DNA of 49,625 nucleotides from an uncultured Clostridia bacterium (GTDB taxonomy: Bacteria; Bacillota; Clostridia; Oscillospirales; Ruminococcaceae), in the NCBI GenBank assembly GCA_945910815.1, contig CAMDZD010000014.1:1-49625 (forward strand), read 5' to 3'. The notes below the pieces were generated by a model that saw only the letters and a list, made by a program, of their open reading frames with translations, made no database searches and was not told where the DNA came from. This document shows, one piece after another, positions 36,253-43,557 of the stretch. Made by a program: the position numbers and the translations under genes. How positions within the stretch are numbered: the first letter of the stretch is position 1; the number at the start of each line of letters is the position of its first letter.

Positions 36253-37086
36253 ATGAAACTTAAAAAATTTATATATATAATCCCATGTATTCTTATTGCG
36301 GAAACTCTTACAGCTCCGGCAATGAATACGAATGCTTCCGGAAATCCTGTTCTTAAGCTAAGAGCAAACGGTCAGGAAAAATATAAAGCCGTTGCAGGAG
36401 AAACTGTATGCGTAACTTACGAAATATCAGGAGGAAGCGGATGGAGTACATCGGGAATACATTTCAACTATGATTCAAGACTTACTCCCGAAGGCAGTGA
36501 AGGTGACGGAAGTATATACTATTTTAACGGTGAAGCCGTTGAGAGCCTGATGCTTAATGTATTTTCAAGAACAGGCGAGGATATTAATAATAACATTGTA
36601 AAGAATAATCCCGATGTTCCCGACATATCGCCTTATGTTTCACGTCAGCAGAACTGCGTGTTTGTTACAACATTTTCCGATAAAAACATAGGAAAAGACG
36701 GTGTCGTTATAGGAATAAATATGATTGTTCCCGATGATGCACAAGTCGGTGATGAATATAAATGTAATTTCTGGTTTCTTGATACCGACCAGTTCACTGA
36801 CTGCGAACAGGATTCGTCAATGCAGAAATACGCTTTCAGCAATTATCAGGACTGTTCAATAGTTGTAGGTCTTTCGCCTACTCTCAGGGGCGATGCAAAT
36901 AACGATAACTCTGTTGATATTGCCGATGTTGTAGCAATAGCGTCATATGTAAGTGATTCCGAAACAAATCAGCTTTCCGAACAGGGAATTGCAAATGCTG
37001 ATGTACATGCAAGCGGTAACGGAATAAATGCAAATGATGCACTTGCCGTCCAGCAGTATATTGCAGATATTCTGACAGAACTATAA
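36253..37086 (+). CDS. Cohesin-dockerin adaptor scaffoldin (ScaC-like)
   Basis: 277 aa from the ATG at 36253 (GGAGG upstream; an in-frame TTG at 36244 overlaps that site). Signal peptide to about residue 29, a cohesin-like beta-sandwich (KYKAVAGETVCVTYEISGG, GIHFNYDSRLTPEG, then DGVVIGINMIVPDDAQVGD; about 32-210) and a dockerin (GDANNDNSVDIADVV, about 215-277). This one-cohesin, one-dockerin layout is that of R. flavefaciens ScaC, an adaptor that docks on the main scaffoldin and changes which enzymes can bind. The dockerin is of the same type as in the three enzymes of this window, so it would compete for the same cohesins. The cohesin assignment is from sequence pattern only. Confidence 0.78.
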   Translation: MKLKKFIYIIPCILIAETLTAPAMNTNASGNPVLKLRANGQEKYKAVAGETVCVTYEISGGSGWSTSGIHFNYDSRLTPEGSEGDGSIYYFNGEAVESLMLNVFSRTGEDINNNIVKNNPDVPDISPYVSRQQNCVFVTTFSDKNIGKDGVVIGINMIVPDDAQVGDEYKCNFWFLDTDQFTDCEQDSSMQKYAFSNYQDCSIVVGLSPTLRGDANNDNSVDIADVVAIASYVSDSETNQLSEQGIANADVHASGNGINANDALAVQQYIADILTEL

Positions 37087-37110
37087 AAAATTTCAAAGGA
37101 GAATTTAAAA

Positions 37111-38073
37111 ATGTCCGAACTTAAAGCAAGATTTCATCTTCCCGATTTTACGCACCACGCAAAAATGAATCTTATTCTGCTTAGTATGATGAAAAATATG
37201 CCCGAATATTTCTATGACAATATTGAAATTGCCTCTTTTTACGGAGTATTTCCGCCATCAATGTGGAACGGCGGAAGAACAGTAGGCGGTGCAACGTGTG
37301 ACGAAACGTACATAAAAAATATACTTTCCGCATTCAACAGTCAGGGTATTCCGCTAAGATTTACTTTCACAAACCCTGCACTTAAAAAAGAACATCTAAA
37401 GGATAAATTCTGCAATACAGTAATGCGACTTGCTGACAACGGTCTTAATGAAGTAATTGTATTCTCTCCGCTACTTGAAGAATATATCCGCAAAAATTAT
37501 CCTGACTATAAAATTACAAGTTCAACCTGCAAGAGAATACGTGAAATTCCGGAACTTGAAAAGGAACTCAACAAAGATTACAGTGTTGTAGTTCTTGATT
37601 ACGATTTGAATAATAAATTTGATATTCTTGAAAAGCTTCCGCACAAGGAAAAATGCGAGCTTCTTATAAATTCATGCTGTGTTCCGAACTGCCCTTTCCG
37701 AAGCGAAGAATATTATCAGGTAGGACTTCAGCAGATTGCATACTGCAATCACCTTAAAAATCACCCGAATAAACCTTTCAATATGTCCGATTACTCCGAT
37801 TTTACGGTAGTAAAAAACATAAAATGCCCTTCCGGAGGAAAAACTATCTTTGACAGCAAAAAACTTCCGCACCATATCAGCCCCGATGATATATTCAACA
37901 AGTATCTGCCTATGGGATTCAATCAGTTCAAAATAGAGGGCAGAACCGCTAACAGAATGTTTTTAATCGAATGTTATATGTATTACCTCATCAAGCCGGA
38001 ATGCCGTGATGAAGCACGTTTTATGTTTCTTCATAATCTTGAAAGAAATGGCATTGTAAGAATTGACGGCTGA
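37111..38073 (+). CDS. U32-like protein with Cys motif, function unknown
   Basis: 320 aa, no signal peptide. The N-terminal IEIASFYGVFPPSMWNGGR and the alternating pattern suggest a TIM barrel. INSCCVPNCPFRSEEYY is close to the cluster-binding Cys motif of U32 family proteins, and MGFNQFKIEGR resembles their closing strand. U32 relatives (UbiU/UbiV, RlhA, TrhP) modify RNA or ubiquinone with an Fe-S cluster rather than acting as proteases. Two further Cys are in CNHLKNHP and IKCPSGG. AAAGGAG precedes the ATG. It sits 24 nt after the cohesin-dockerin gene and 20 nt before a LysR regulator, so the three look co-transcribed. Confidence 0.6.
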   Translation: MSELKARFHLPDFTHHAKMNLILLSMMKNMPEYFYDNIEIASFYGVFPPSMWNGGRTVGGATCDETYIKNILSAFNSQGIPLRFTFTNPALKKEHLKDKFCNTVMRLADNGLNEVIVFSPLLEEYIRKNYPDYKITSSTCKRIREIPELEKELNKDYSVVVLDYDLNNKFDILEKLPHKEKCELLINSCCVPNCPFRSEEYYQVGLQQIAYCNHLKNHPNKPFNMSDYSDFTVVKNIKCPSGGKTIFDSKKLPHHISPDDIFNKYLPMGFNQFKIEGRTANRMFLIECYMYYLIKPECRDEARFMFLHNLERNGIVRIDG

Positions 38074-38093
38074 TTTTTTCGGGAGATGAAAAA

Positions 38094-39023
38094 ATGAATC
38101 TTCTTCATTTAAAATACGCAGTCGAAATAGACTGCACAAAATCAATAAGCAAGGCTGCCGAAAATCTTTATATGGGACAGCCTAATTTAAGCCGTGCTAT
38201 TAAGGAACTTGAAGAAAATCTCGGAATAAAAATATTCCGTCGCACTTCAAAGGGAATTATCACTACTCCCGAGGGAGAGGAATTTCTCGAGTATGCAAGA
38301 AAAATTACTTCACAGGTTGAAGAACTTGAAAATGTCTACAAAAAAGGAAAAAAAGGCAGACAGAAATTATCTGTATGTGTTCCGAGAGCAAGCTATATTT
38401 CATATGCCCTTGCGGAATTTTCTAAAAAAATAAACCGTGACCTGCCTGCAACGATATTCTATAAGGAAACAAATTCAATGCAGACTATAAACAGTCTGAT
38501 AACAAATGAATGTAATCTCGGAATTATACGTTTTCAGGCTCTTTTTGACAAGTATTTCAAGGCACTTTTCAACGAAAAAAAACTTGCACACGAAACTATA
38601 AAGGAATTCAACTATGTTCTTATAACTTCAAAGGACAGCCCTCTTGCACAAATGGACGATATAACTTTTGAAAATCTTTCAGACTATATCGAAATAACAC
38701 ATTCCGATTCATATGTGCCGTCACTTCCGCAAACTGATGTGATGAAAGCGGAATTTTCCGAAAATGTCGACAAGAGAATTTTCCTCTTTGAACGTGCAAG
38801 CCAGTTTGTCGTACTTGAAAATGACCCGAATACTTTTATGTGGGTATCACCTATACCTCAGCCACTTCTTGACAAGCATCATCTTGTACAGATACAATGC
38901 AAGTCAAATTCAAGAATGTACAAGGACGTACTTGTATACAGAAAAGGCTACAAGCTTACTGCTCCCGAACGTGAATTTATGGAACAGGTATATAAAGCCA
39001 AAAAAAAATATCAGGAAACTTAA
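38094..39023 (+). CDS. LysR family transcriptional regulator
   Basis: 309 aa. N-terminal winged helix-turn-helix (SISKAAENLYMGQPNLSRAI, FRRTSKGIITTPEG) and a LysR effector-binding domain. The usual divergent target gene is missing: upstream lies a same-strand gene, and the cotJ operon downstream is separated by a terminator. The effector is unknown. Ribosome site GGGAGATG. Confidence 0.92.
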   Translation: MNLLHLKYAVEIDCTKSISKAAENLYMGQPNLSRAIKELEENLGIKIFRRTSKGIITTPEGEEFLEYARKITSQVEELENVYKKGKKGRQKLSVCVPRASYISYALAEFSKKINRDLPATIFYKETNSMQTINSLITNECNLGIIRFQALFDKYFKALFNEKKLAHETIKEFNYVLITSKDSPLAQMDDITFENLSDYIEITHSDSYVPSLPQTDVMKAEFSENVDKRIFLFERASQFVVLENDPNTFMWVSPIPQPLLDKHHLVQIQCKSNSRMYKDVLVYRKGYKLTAPEREFMEQVYKAKKKYQET

Positions 39024-39051
39024 AAGGACGGTTCAAAAAACCGTCCTTTTT
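39024..39051 (+). terminator. Terminator after the LysR gene
   Basis: AAGGACGGTT (39024-39033), CAAAA loop, AACCGTCCTT (39039-39048) and a T-run. Confidence 0.92.
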
Positions 39052-39076
39052 ATCCGTAACATTTTATCAGAATCAC

Positions 39077-39105
39077 GAATATAATAAAAGTGTACAGATT
39101 ATACT
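39077..39105 (+). promoter_or_regulatory. Possible sporulation-sigma promoter of cotJ
   Basis: GAATATA (39077-39083), a 16-nt gap and TATACT (39100-39105). The upstream box resembles a sigma-E -35 and there is no TTGACA-like box. In Bacillus cotJ is sigma-E dependent, but the -10 match here is only partial. Confidence 0.3.
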
Positions 39106-39126
39106 GTGCAGAAAGGAGCTTTTATT

Positions 39127-39435
39127 ATGAATTTCAACCTGTTTGATGACCTTGATGACAGGGTTGTATATAATAGAAATGTGCGTTCTGATATACCGGA
39201 TAATATGCGTATGAATCCGGATACTTCCTCTGTAAACGCTGAAAATATAGTCATTCCGGAAAATTCCGACAGCAATAATATATCAGCTTTTCCCGAACAA
39301 ACTCCTCTTGGTATGGCTTATGTTCCTTTTCAGCAGTGGGGAACTCTTTACGATTCACGTGAGGGATTCCATAAGGGAACTCTTTTCCCCGATTTGGATT
39401 TCCCTTTTATGAGGGGAGGCGGTCAGGGTGAATGA
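39127..39435 (+). CDS. cotJA: Spore coat protein CotJA
   Basis: 102 aa from the ATG at 39127 (GAAAGGAG, 8 nt upstream); an ATG at 39106 lacks a ribosome site. The C-terminal TPLGMAYVPFQQW and LYDSREGFHKGTLFPDL are the CotJA hallmarks; the N-terminal half is variable. First gene of a cotJA-cotJB-cotJC operon. It overlaps cotJB by 8 nt. Its presence implies a sporulating ancestor. Confidence 0.9.
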   Translation: MNFNLFDDLDDRVVYNRNVRSDIPDNMRMNPDTSSVNAENIVIPENSDSNNISAFPEQTPLGMAYVPFQQWGTLYDSREGFHKGTLFPDLDFPFMRGGGQGE

Positions 39436-39676
39436 ACGTGATGAACTTATGATGAAAATACAGCATTACGATTTCGCACTTAAGGAACTTAATCTCTATC
39501 TTGATACCCACCCGAATTGTCGCCGTGCTTTAGCTTTGTTTAACAAGTATAAAAAGCTTAAATCAGATGCCGAAAAGGAATTTAATGATTCCTATGGCCC
39601 TCTTACTCCGATTCAGAATAACAGTGCTAATCACTGGCACTGGGTCAGTGACCCGTGGCCCTGGGAAAGGAGCTGA
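39428..39676 (+). CDS. cotJB: Spore coat protein CotJB
   Basis: 82 aa, starting at GTG inside the end of cotJA. Recognisable by the motifs LKELNLYLDTHP and the Trp-rich end WHWVSDPWPWE. Complete. Overlap and spacing show translational coupling with its neighbours. Confidence 0.9.
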   Translation: MNERDELMMKIQHYDFALKELNLYLDTHPNCRRALALFNKYKKLKSDAEKEFNDSYGPLTPIQNNSANHWHWVSDPWPWERS

Positions 39677-39681
39677 TTTCT

Positions 39682-39894
39682 ATGTGGATTTATGATAAAA
39701 AATTACAGTATCCCGTCAATATTAAGAATACCAACCCCAAGCTTGCAAAGGTAATTATTTCACAGCTCGGAGGTCCTGACGGTGAACTTGCAGCATCTTT
39801 GAGATACCTTAACCAAAGATATACTATGCCCTCCGATAAGGTTAAAGGACTTCTGACCGATATAGGTGTGTCTGTATCGGTATGGCACAGCTGA
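39682..39894 (+). pseudogene. cotJC: CotJC (manganese catalase family), truncated by an insertion
   Basis: The first 62 codons are normal CotJC: MWIYDKKLQYPV, GGPDGELAASLRYLNQRYTM and KGLLTDIG. Native CotJC continues TEELAH and further metal-binding residues to about 190 aa. Here codons 63-70 read VSVSVWHS and stop. No other frame nearby restores the protein, so this is not a simple frameshift. The junction is at about 39867/39868, after the GGT codon, and sits at the centre of a dyad (39856-39881). The start follows GGAAAGGAG. The reading frame is intact up to the junction with no decay, so either the insertion is recent or the gene is restored by excision. Confidence 0.85.
39856..39881. other. 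Candidate left attachment site (attL-like dyad) in cotJC
   Basis: ACCGATA (39856-39862) and TATCGGT (39875-39881) form a perfect 7-bp dyad with a 12-bp spacer, extended by AG/CT inside. The centre is the dinucleotide GT at 39868-39869, one base from where the CotJC sequence is lost. Serine recombinases cut a central dinucleotide between inverted half-sites. The left half is cotJC coding sequence and the right half belongs to the inserted DNA. Confidence 0.5.
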
Positions 39895-40096
39895 AAACGG
39901 CGTATTTACGGGGATTTATTATTATAAGAAAAAATAGACTTATTGCACAAAAAGCTATTATGAATCAAACATTAATAACAGTTTTTTATGGTTTATTCGA
40001 CAAAATCTGAGCCAAATCTTTCTTAACAGCATTCGTTGATTTGTGCAATTTCACAAATGCTGAAAAATGTGGGGTAGATAATTTTGTGAAAAATGC

Positions 40097-40125
40097 TTGA
40101 CAAAATAAGAAAAATGGTGTATAAT
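40097..40125 (+). promoter_or_regulatory. Consensus promoter of the structured leader
   Basis: TTGACA (40097-40102), 17-nt spacer, TATAAT (40120-40125). A perfect consensus, 240 nt upstream of the first ATG. Between the cotJC remnant (39894) and this promoter is about 200 bp of AT-rich DNA with only a small TTGTG/CACAA hairpin near 40040. Confidence 0.9.
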
Positions 40126-40131
40126 ATTTTT

Positions 40132-40340
40132 GTAGAGATAAGTTAATAATCACTTTTGCGAACGCGGCTGATGTGATTTCTCTAAAATTAAGCGTTAATA
40201 TGCTGGTTACTCCACCAGCTTGAAGGCTCGTTGATATAATTTTACTTCGACGGTAACATATTGATAATTGCTTATACTGCATATTATCAAATGCGGTGTG
40301 TTTTTGTCTGTATTTATTTTTCGAAGTATAAACGAGACCA
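40132..40340 (+). ncRNA. Structured leader RNA of unknown class
   Basis: The untranslated region of the 183-aa gene folds, by eye, into three parts. (1) AGAGA (40134-40138) / TCTCT (40179-40183) with AATCAC (40148-40153) / GTGATT (40173-40178) stacked inside. (2) GCTGGT (40202-40207) / ACCAGC (40214-40219). (3) A long-range stem: GGCTCGTT (40225-40232) with AACGAGACC (40331-40339), then TACTTCGA (40243-40250) with TCGAAGTA (40321-40328), enclosing TTGATAAT (40261-40268) / ATTATCAA (40283-40290). Four perfect helices of 6-8 bp in 210 nt are unlikely by chance. I do not recognise it as a known riboswitch, T-box or ribosomal leader. Confidence 0.6.
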
Positions 40341-40365
40341 ATCTAAATAAAAAGGAGATTTTTTT

Positions 40366-40917
40366 ATGCAAAAAGTTAATTGGCAAGATAAAATCAATGC
40401 CGTCTATCAGTATGAGGACAATCCTGAAAAATTTACAAAGAAAGCAAGTGACACTGTCGGTCAGCTTATTGAACGCATTGAAAAACACATCAATTTATAT
40501 TCGATTGATGAGATAATCGCACTGTATAAAGAATGCCTGGAGCTTGATTTCAGGTGCTATACGAGCGAAAAGGACGGTTTCACTCGCGATTTTCGTCTCA
40601 GGGAGGGTTTTTTTGATTGTTCAGAAGATGAATTCAGCCCCTTCATAAGCCAAGACAGTGAGTGTGACGAAATTCTTGAAAAATACGAGGAACATTTTTA
40701 TAAAGAGCTCTTGGAAGAATATAATCAAGATAATACTGATAATGAATTTGATGAAGATGACTTTTCATATTTTGTTCGTGAAGAATACGAAAAATATTGT
40801 TACAATACTGATATTAAGGAAATACTCAGAACGATTAATGCAGAAATTGACTACAAAATGTGTATGCTTGGCTACATCAAAAATTTTTATTTTGAGTCTG
40901 AGGAAAGCTACTTATAA
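40366..40917 (+). CDS. Acidic protein of unknown function behind a structured leader
   Basis: 183 aa from MQKVNWQDKIN, with AAAAGGAG before the ATG. Not recognised. Strongly acidic: Asp and Glu dominate residues 85-160 (for example EEYNQDNTDNEFDEDDFSYF), with many Tyr and Phe and four or so Cys. No signal peptide, no membrane segment; predicted mostly helical. Such composition occurs in DNA-mimic, anti-restriction and immunity proteins, but nothing specific supports that here. It is expressed from a consensus promoter with a 240-nt leader and ends at a terminator, so it is a one-gene unit near the left end of the inserted element. Confidence 0.75.
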   Translation: MQKVNWQDKINAVYQYEDNPEKFTKKASDTVGQLIERIEKHINLYSIDEIIALYKECLELDFRCYTSEKDGFTRDFRLREGFFDCSEDEFSPFISQDSECDEILEKYEEHFYKELLEEYNQDNTDNEFDEDDFSYFVREEYEKYCYNTDIKEILRTINAEIDYKMCMLGYIKNFYFESEESYL

Positions 40918-40950
40918 ATCCATTCTGTGATGAAACGCAAGATAACAAAG

Positions 40951-40990
40951 GGCTCTGTTCACCTACTTGGGTGTTCAGAGTCTTTTTATT
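40951..40990 (+). terminator. Terminator after the acidic protein gene
   Basis: GGCTCTG (40951-40957) with CAGAGTC (40976-40982), and an inner CACC/GGTG helix, followed by TTTTTATT. Closely similar in plan and sequence to the terminator at 43558-43600. Confidence 0.85.
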
Positions 40991-41060
40991 GTTTTGAAAA
41001 AATGCCTTCCAATCATTTTTATCGCTTGTTTTTAAATTTCAAGCAATAACATAATAAATA

Positions 41061-41095
41061 AAGCCTGCTTAAATTCACAATGAAAAAAGCAGGCT
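41061..41095 (-). terminator. Terminator of the Xre gene
   Basis: Minus-strand AGCCTGCTT (41095-41087) and AAGCAGGCT (41070-41062) enclose a 16-nt loop, then TTATTTATT. The TAG stop at 41094 lies inside the stem. Confidence 0.75.
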
Positions 41096-41441
41096 ATTTC
41101 TTTTTGTTATTTACATCATCACGCAATTTGAGCAGTGTAACATATTTTTCCAAATCAGTGATACTTTCCTGAGAAAGATATTTACTGTCGTTCATCAGAT
41201 TCACAATAAATGTGGGATAGTATGTTCTTGGATTTTCTACGCTGCTTGCACCTATAATGAAATCAACAGATACAAGATAATATTCAGCGAGTGTTTGGAG
41301 CATATCAATATTCGGCTCTCTTATGCCAAGCTCATAATTGCTTAACAGCTTTCGTGAAATCTGCAAGTCGTCTGCGACCTGCTGCTGAGTATAACCGAAT
41401 GATTTTCGTAACTCCCGCAAACGTTCTGGAAGTAAACTCAT
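41094..41441 (-). CDS. Xre family transcriptional repressor
   Basis: 115 aa. N-terminal helix-turn-helix of the Cro/C1 class (LRELRKSFGYTQQQVADDL, RKLLSNYELGIREPN), followed by a helical C-terminal part, the usual build of mobile-element regulators. Ribosome site AAAAGGTGAT. It faces the membrane protein gene at 41642, and two 15-bp operator-like dyads lie in the shared gap, one of them exactly within the facing promoter. Confidence 0.92.
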   Translation of the reverse strand: MSLLPERLRELRKSFGYTQQQVADDLQISRKLLSNYELGIREPNIDMLQTLAEYYLVSVDFIIGASSVENPRTYYPTFIVNLMNDSKYLSQESITDLEKYVTLLKLRDDVNNKKK

Positions 41442-41494
41442 TTTTCATCACCTTTTCTTATTATAATTGTTTGTTCGCTATTTTTAAATATGTT

Positions 41495-41540
41495 GCAACA
41501 AAAAGTTCCCTAAAACTACTTGACAGGAACGTATTGTTCC
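41495..41540. promoter_or_regulatory. Two operators for the divergent Xre regulator
   Basis: O2 GGAACGTATTGTTCC (41526-41540), a perfect 5-bp dyad, fills the spacer between the -35 and -10 of the rightward promoter. O1 (41495-41509), on the minus strand GGAACTTTTTGTTGC, matches O2 at 12 of 15 positions. Centres are 31 bp apart, about three helical turns. The leftward -10 (TATAAT, 41460-41465) is next to O1. Confidence 0.7.
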
Positions 41541-41548
41541 GCTATAAT
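41520..41548 (+). promoter_or_regulatory. Promoter of the membrane protein-lipoprotein pair
   Basis: TTGACA (41520-41525), 17-nt spacer containing the operator O2, TATAAT (41543-41548). Repressor bound to O2 would exclude RNA polymerase. Confidence 0.9.
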
Positions 41549-41641
41549 TATAGTATGTGCATTATTGAGAACGTTTTGCACAGGATTGTTATCATTTTTT
41601 TCTGTTAGTTATAGATAAATCTGATATTGGGAGGAAATATA

Positions 41642-42325
41642 ATGAGTGGCAATGAAACAAAAAAGGAATTGCTTGAAAATTTGAAGCGTGCCTATCAGGA
41701 CGCTTCAAAATATGACAAGCAGAAAAATGTCTGTGAGGCTATACAAAAGCGTCTTGCAAACAATGCAGATGCAAAAAATAAAACTGTCTCAACAAACAGA
41801 ACTATAGGAATAGTTGCTGGTATTGTAGCTGGGTTATTCGTCGGCACCATTTTCCCTTATGGTCTTTACAACGATATTCTTGAAGCAGGTGCTCCATTAT
41901 TCTTTACCCTTACCCCAATAGTTTCCATGGCAATACCAGGAATTGTTGTGGGTATAATCGTTACAAAGTCACTGAAGAAAAGACTTGGTGTATATGATAA
42001 GCAGGAAATTGAAATACGCAAAGAATTTGATGCGGCTTTTCAGGTGCTTCAACAGATTTCTGATACCAATAAACGTACACATTCCTATATTCCGCCAAAA
42101 TATCTTAATACAACGCATATACAAATGCTGTATGATATATTAACATATGGACGTGCAGACAGTTGGAAAGAGGCTTTGAATGTCCTTGAACAGGATTTGC
42201 ACAACAAGCGCATGGAAAACGAAATGAGACACACAGCCTGCGTTCAGGAACAGACTCTTAAAGCTGCTAATGAAGCAGCGTGTCTTGCACAGCAAGCCAT
42301 AGACGAAGTCAGATGGCATAATTAA
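41642..42325 (+). CDS. Two-helix membrane protein with coiled-coil arms, unknown
   Basis: 227 aa from MSGNETKKELL, set by GGGAGGAAAT (an in-frame ATG 15 nt upstream overlaps that region). A charged N-terminal helical arm (1-55), two membrane segments (about 58-80 and 90-115, with GIVAGIVAGLFVG) and a long helical C-terminal half. No signal peptide and no family that I recognise. Under the control of the divergent Xre repressor and 20 nt before a lipoprotein gene, so the pair probably works at the cell membrane. Confidence 0.75.
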   Translation: MSGNETKKELLENLKRAYQDASKYDKQKNVCEAIQKRLANNADAKNKTVSTNRTIGIVAGIVAGLFVGTIFPYGLYNDILEAGAPLFFTLTPIVSMAIPGIVVGIIVTKSLKKRLGVYDKQEIEIRKEFDAAFQVLQQISDTNKRTHSYIPPKYLNTTHIQMLYDILTYGRADSWKEALNVLEQDLHNKRMENEMRHTACVQEQTLKAANEAACLAQQAIDEVRWHN

Positions 42326-42345
42326 TAGAAATCGGAGGTTTTCAA

Positions 42346-43551
42346 ATGAACAAGATGAAAAGAATTTTAGCGGCGGTAATCGCAATAACGGCAATAATGT
42401 CACTTGCTGGCTGTGGGGAGAAATCTTCTGACAAAAATGACAAAACAGAGGATACAAAACCCAGGGAAACAGCGGTGAATATGAATGACATTGATTTGGA
42501 AGTATCAGATTCTGAAATTGAAACTGCAATTGCAATCGAGCCTGAAACAGAGCCTGTTACAGAGGCGAACCCTTATGAGTATCTTGATATTATCAATGCC
42601 GATTACGAAAGCTGCTACAATACGAGTAAGCATGATGCCTGCATTGTTGACGGCATTGCTTATTTCAATGCTGCTTCACCAAATTCAGAAAGCAAAAAAC
42701 ATCTCAGCTTTTACAGTTATAACATCAGTACTGGCGAAACGAGATGTATTGTGCCTTATGAAAACAATATGAATGATATATGCTATGCTGGTGGTAAAAT
42801 CTATGCCATTGTAGACAAAGAAATCCGCTGCTATGACCTGAACGGCAGTCTTATGAAAACCTTCAGTAATGCTGAAATGAATTGGGATAATGATTTTGAA
42901 ATTCAGGCAGTTATGGCAGACGGCAGCTGTGCTATTGGCTACAACAAATATAAATATCACTACCTGATTTCAGCAGATTTTACATCGGCAAAGCTGATTG
43001 CAGAAACAACCGAGGGAGTACACGGAACAACGGAAGAAACGCCGTATAGCTACGTTATCGGAGGACGCGGCAATATTCTGTATGTTGCAGGCGGTTACAA
43101 TGATAAGGTATTTTATGGTATTGACGTAACTACAAATGAAACGACCGAGTATGCAATTCCTGAAAATGCTCCTGGAATGGGGACAGGATGGGTAATACCG
43201 TTCGGTAATGAATATTACAAAATGCAGGACAACGGCAGTTCTGCAATTATAAAATTCAGCACAGGCGAAATTATTGCTGAATTGGACGGACTGGCTGATG
43301 AATACTACGGCGGAGAATATTTCTACAAGGAAATTATATCCGACAGTGTGATGGCTCCTTCCTCACAGCTTAGCATCAGCAAATATCAGGCAAATTGCGG
43401 AGAAGTTGAACAGACTGTATTGTATGAGGTTAATAACAATGATACTTTGTTTACCATTCTGAACGCTGAGTATTATCTTGTTACCGATGAATACGGTACA
43501 TTTCTCCGTAACATCAACTCCGATGAAGAAACTCAGATTACTCTTGCATAA
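42346..43551 (+). CDS. Lipoprotein with beta-propeller-like repeats
   Basis: 401 aa. A type II signal peptide ends in the lipobox LAGC (Cys23). An acidic Thr/Glu spacer (about 25-75) links to a domain with repeated strand patterns (YAGGKIYAIVDKEIRCYDLNG, DVTTNETTEYAIPEN), as in DUF5050-like or seven-bladed propellers. Surface-exposed. The ligand is unknown. Ribosome site GGAGG. Same unit as the membrane protein before it; ends at a terminator at 43558. Confidence 0.75.
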   Translation: MNKMKRILAAVIAITAIMSLAGCGEKSSDKNDKTEDTKPRETAVNMNDIDLEVSDSEIETAIAIEPETEPVTEANPYEYLDIINADYESCYNTSKHDACIVDGIAYFNAASPNSESKKHLSFYSYNISTGETRCIVPYENNMNDICYAGGKIYAIVDKEIRCYDLNGSLMKTFSNAEMNWDNDFEIQAVMADGSCAIGYNKYKYHYLISADFTSAKLIAETTEGVHGTTEETPYSYVIGGRGNILYVAGGYNDKVFYGIDVTTNETTEYAIPENAPGMGTGWVIPFGNEYYKMQDNGSSAIIKFSTGEIIAELDGLADEYYGGEYFYKEIISDSVMAPSSQLSISKYQANCGEVEQTVLYEVNNNDTLFTILNAEYYLVTDEYGTFLRNINSDEETQITLA

Positions 43552-43557
43552 TACGAA

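Noticed and set aside
39895..40096. Remaining cotJC sequence or a frameshift just after the junction
   Set aside because: I read all three plus frames for TEELAH and later CotJC motifs and found none; the break is a replacement, not a frameshift.
39986..40488. Two minus-strand open frames of 98 and 93 aa across the structured leader
   Set aside because: No ribosome sites or recognisable motifs, and they lie opposite a promoter and paired RNA elements; their openness is explained by AT-rich inverted repeats.
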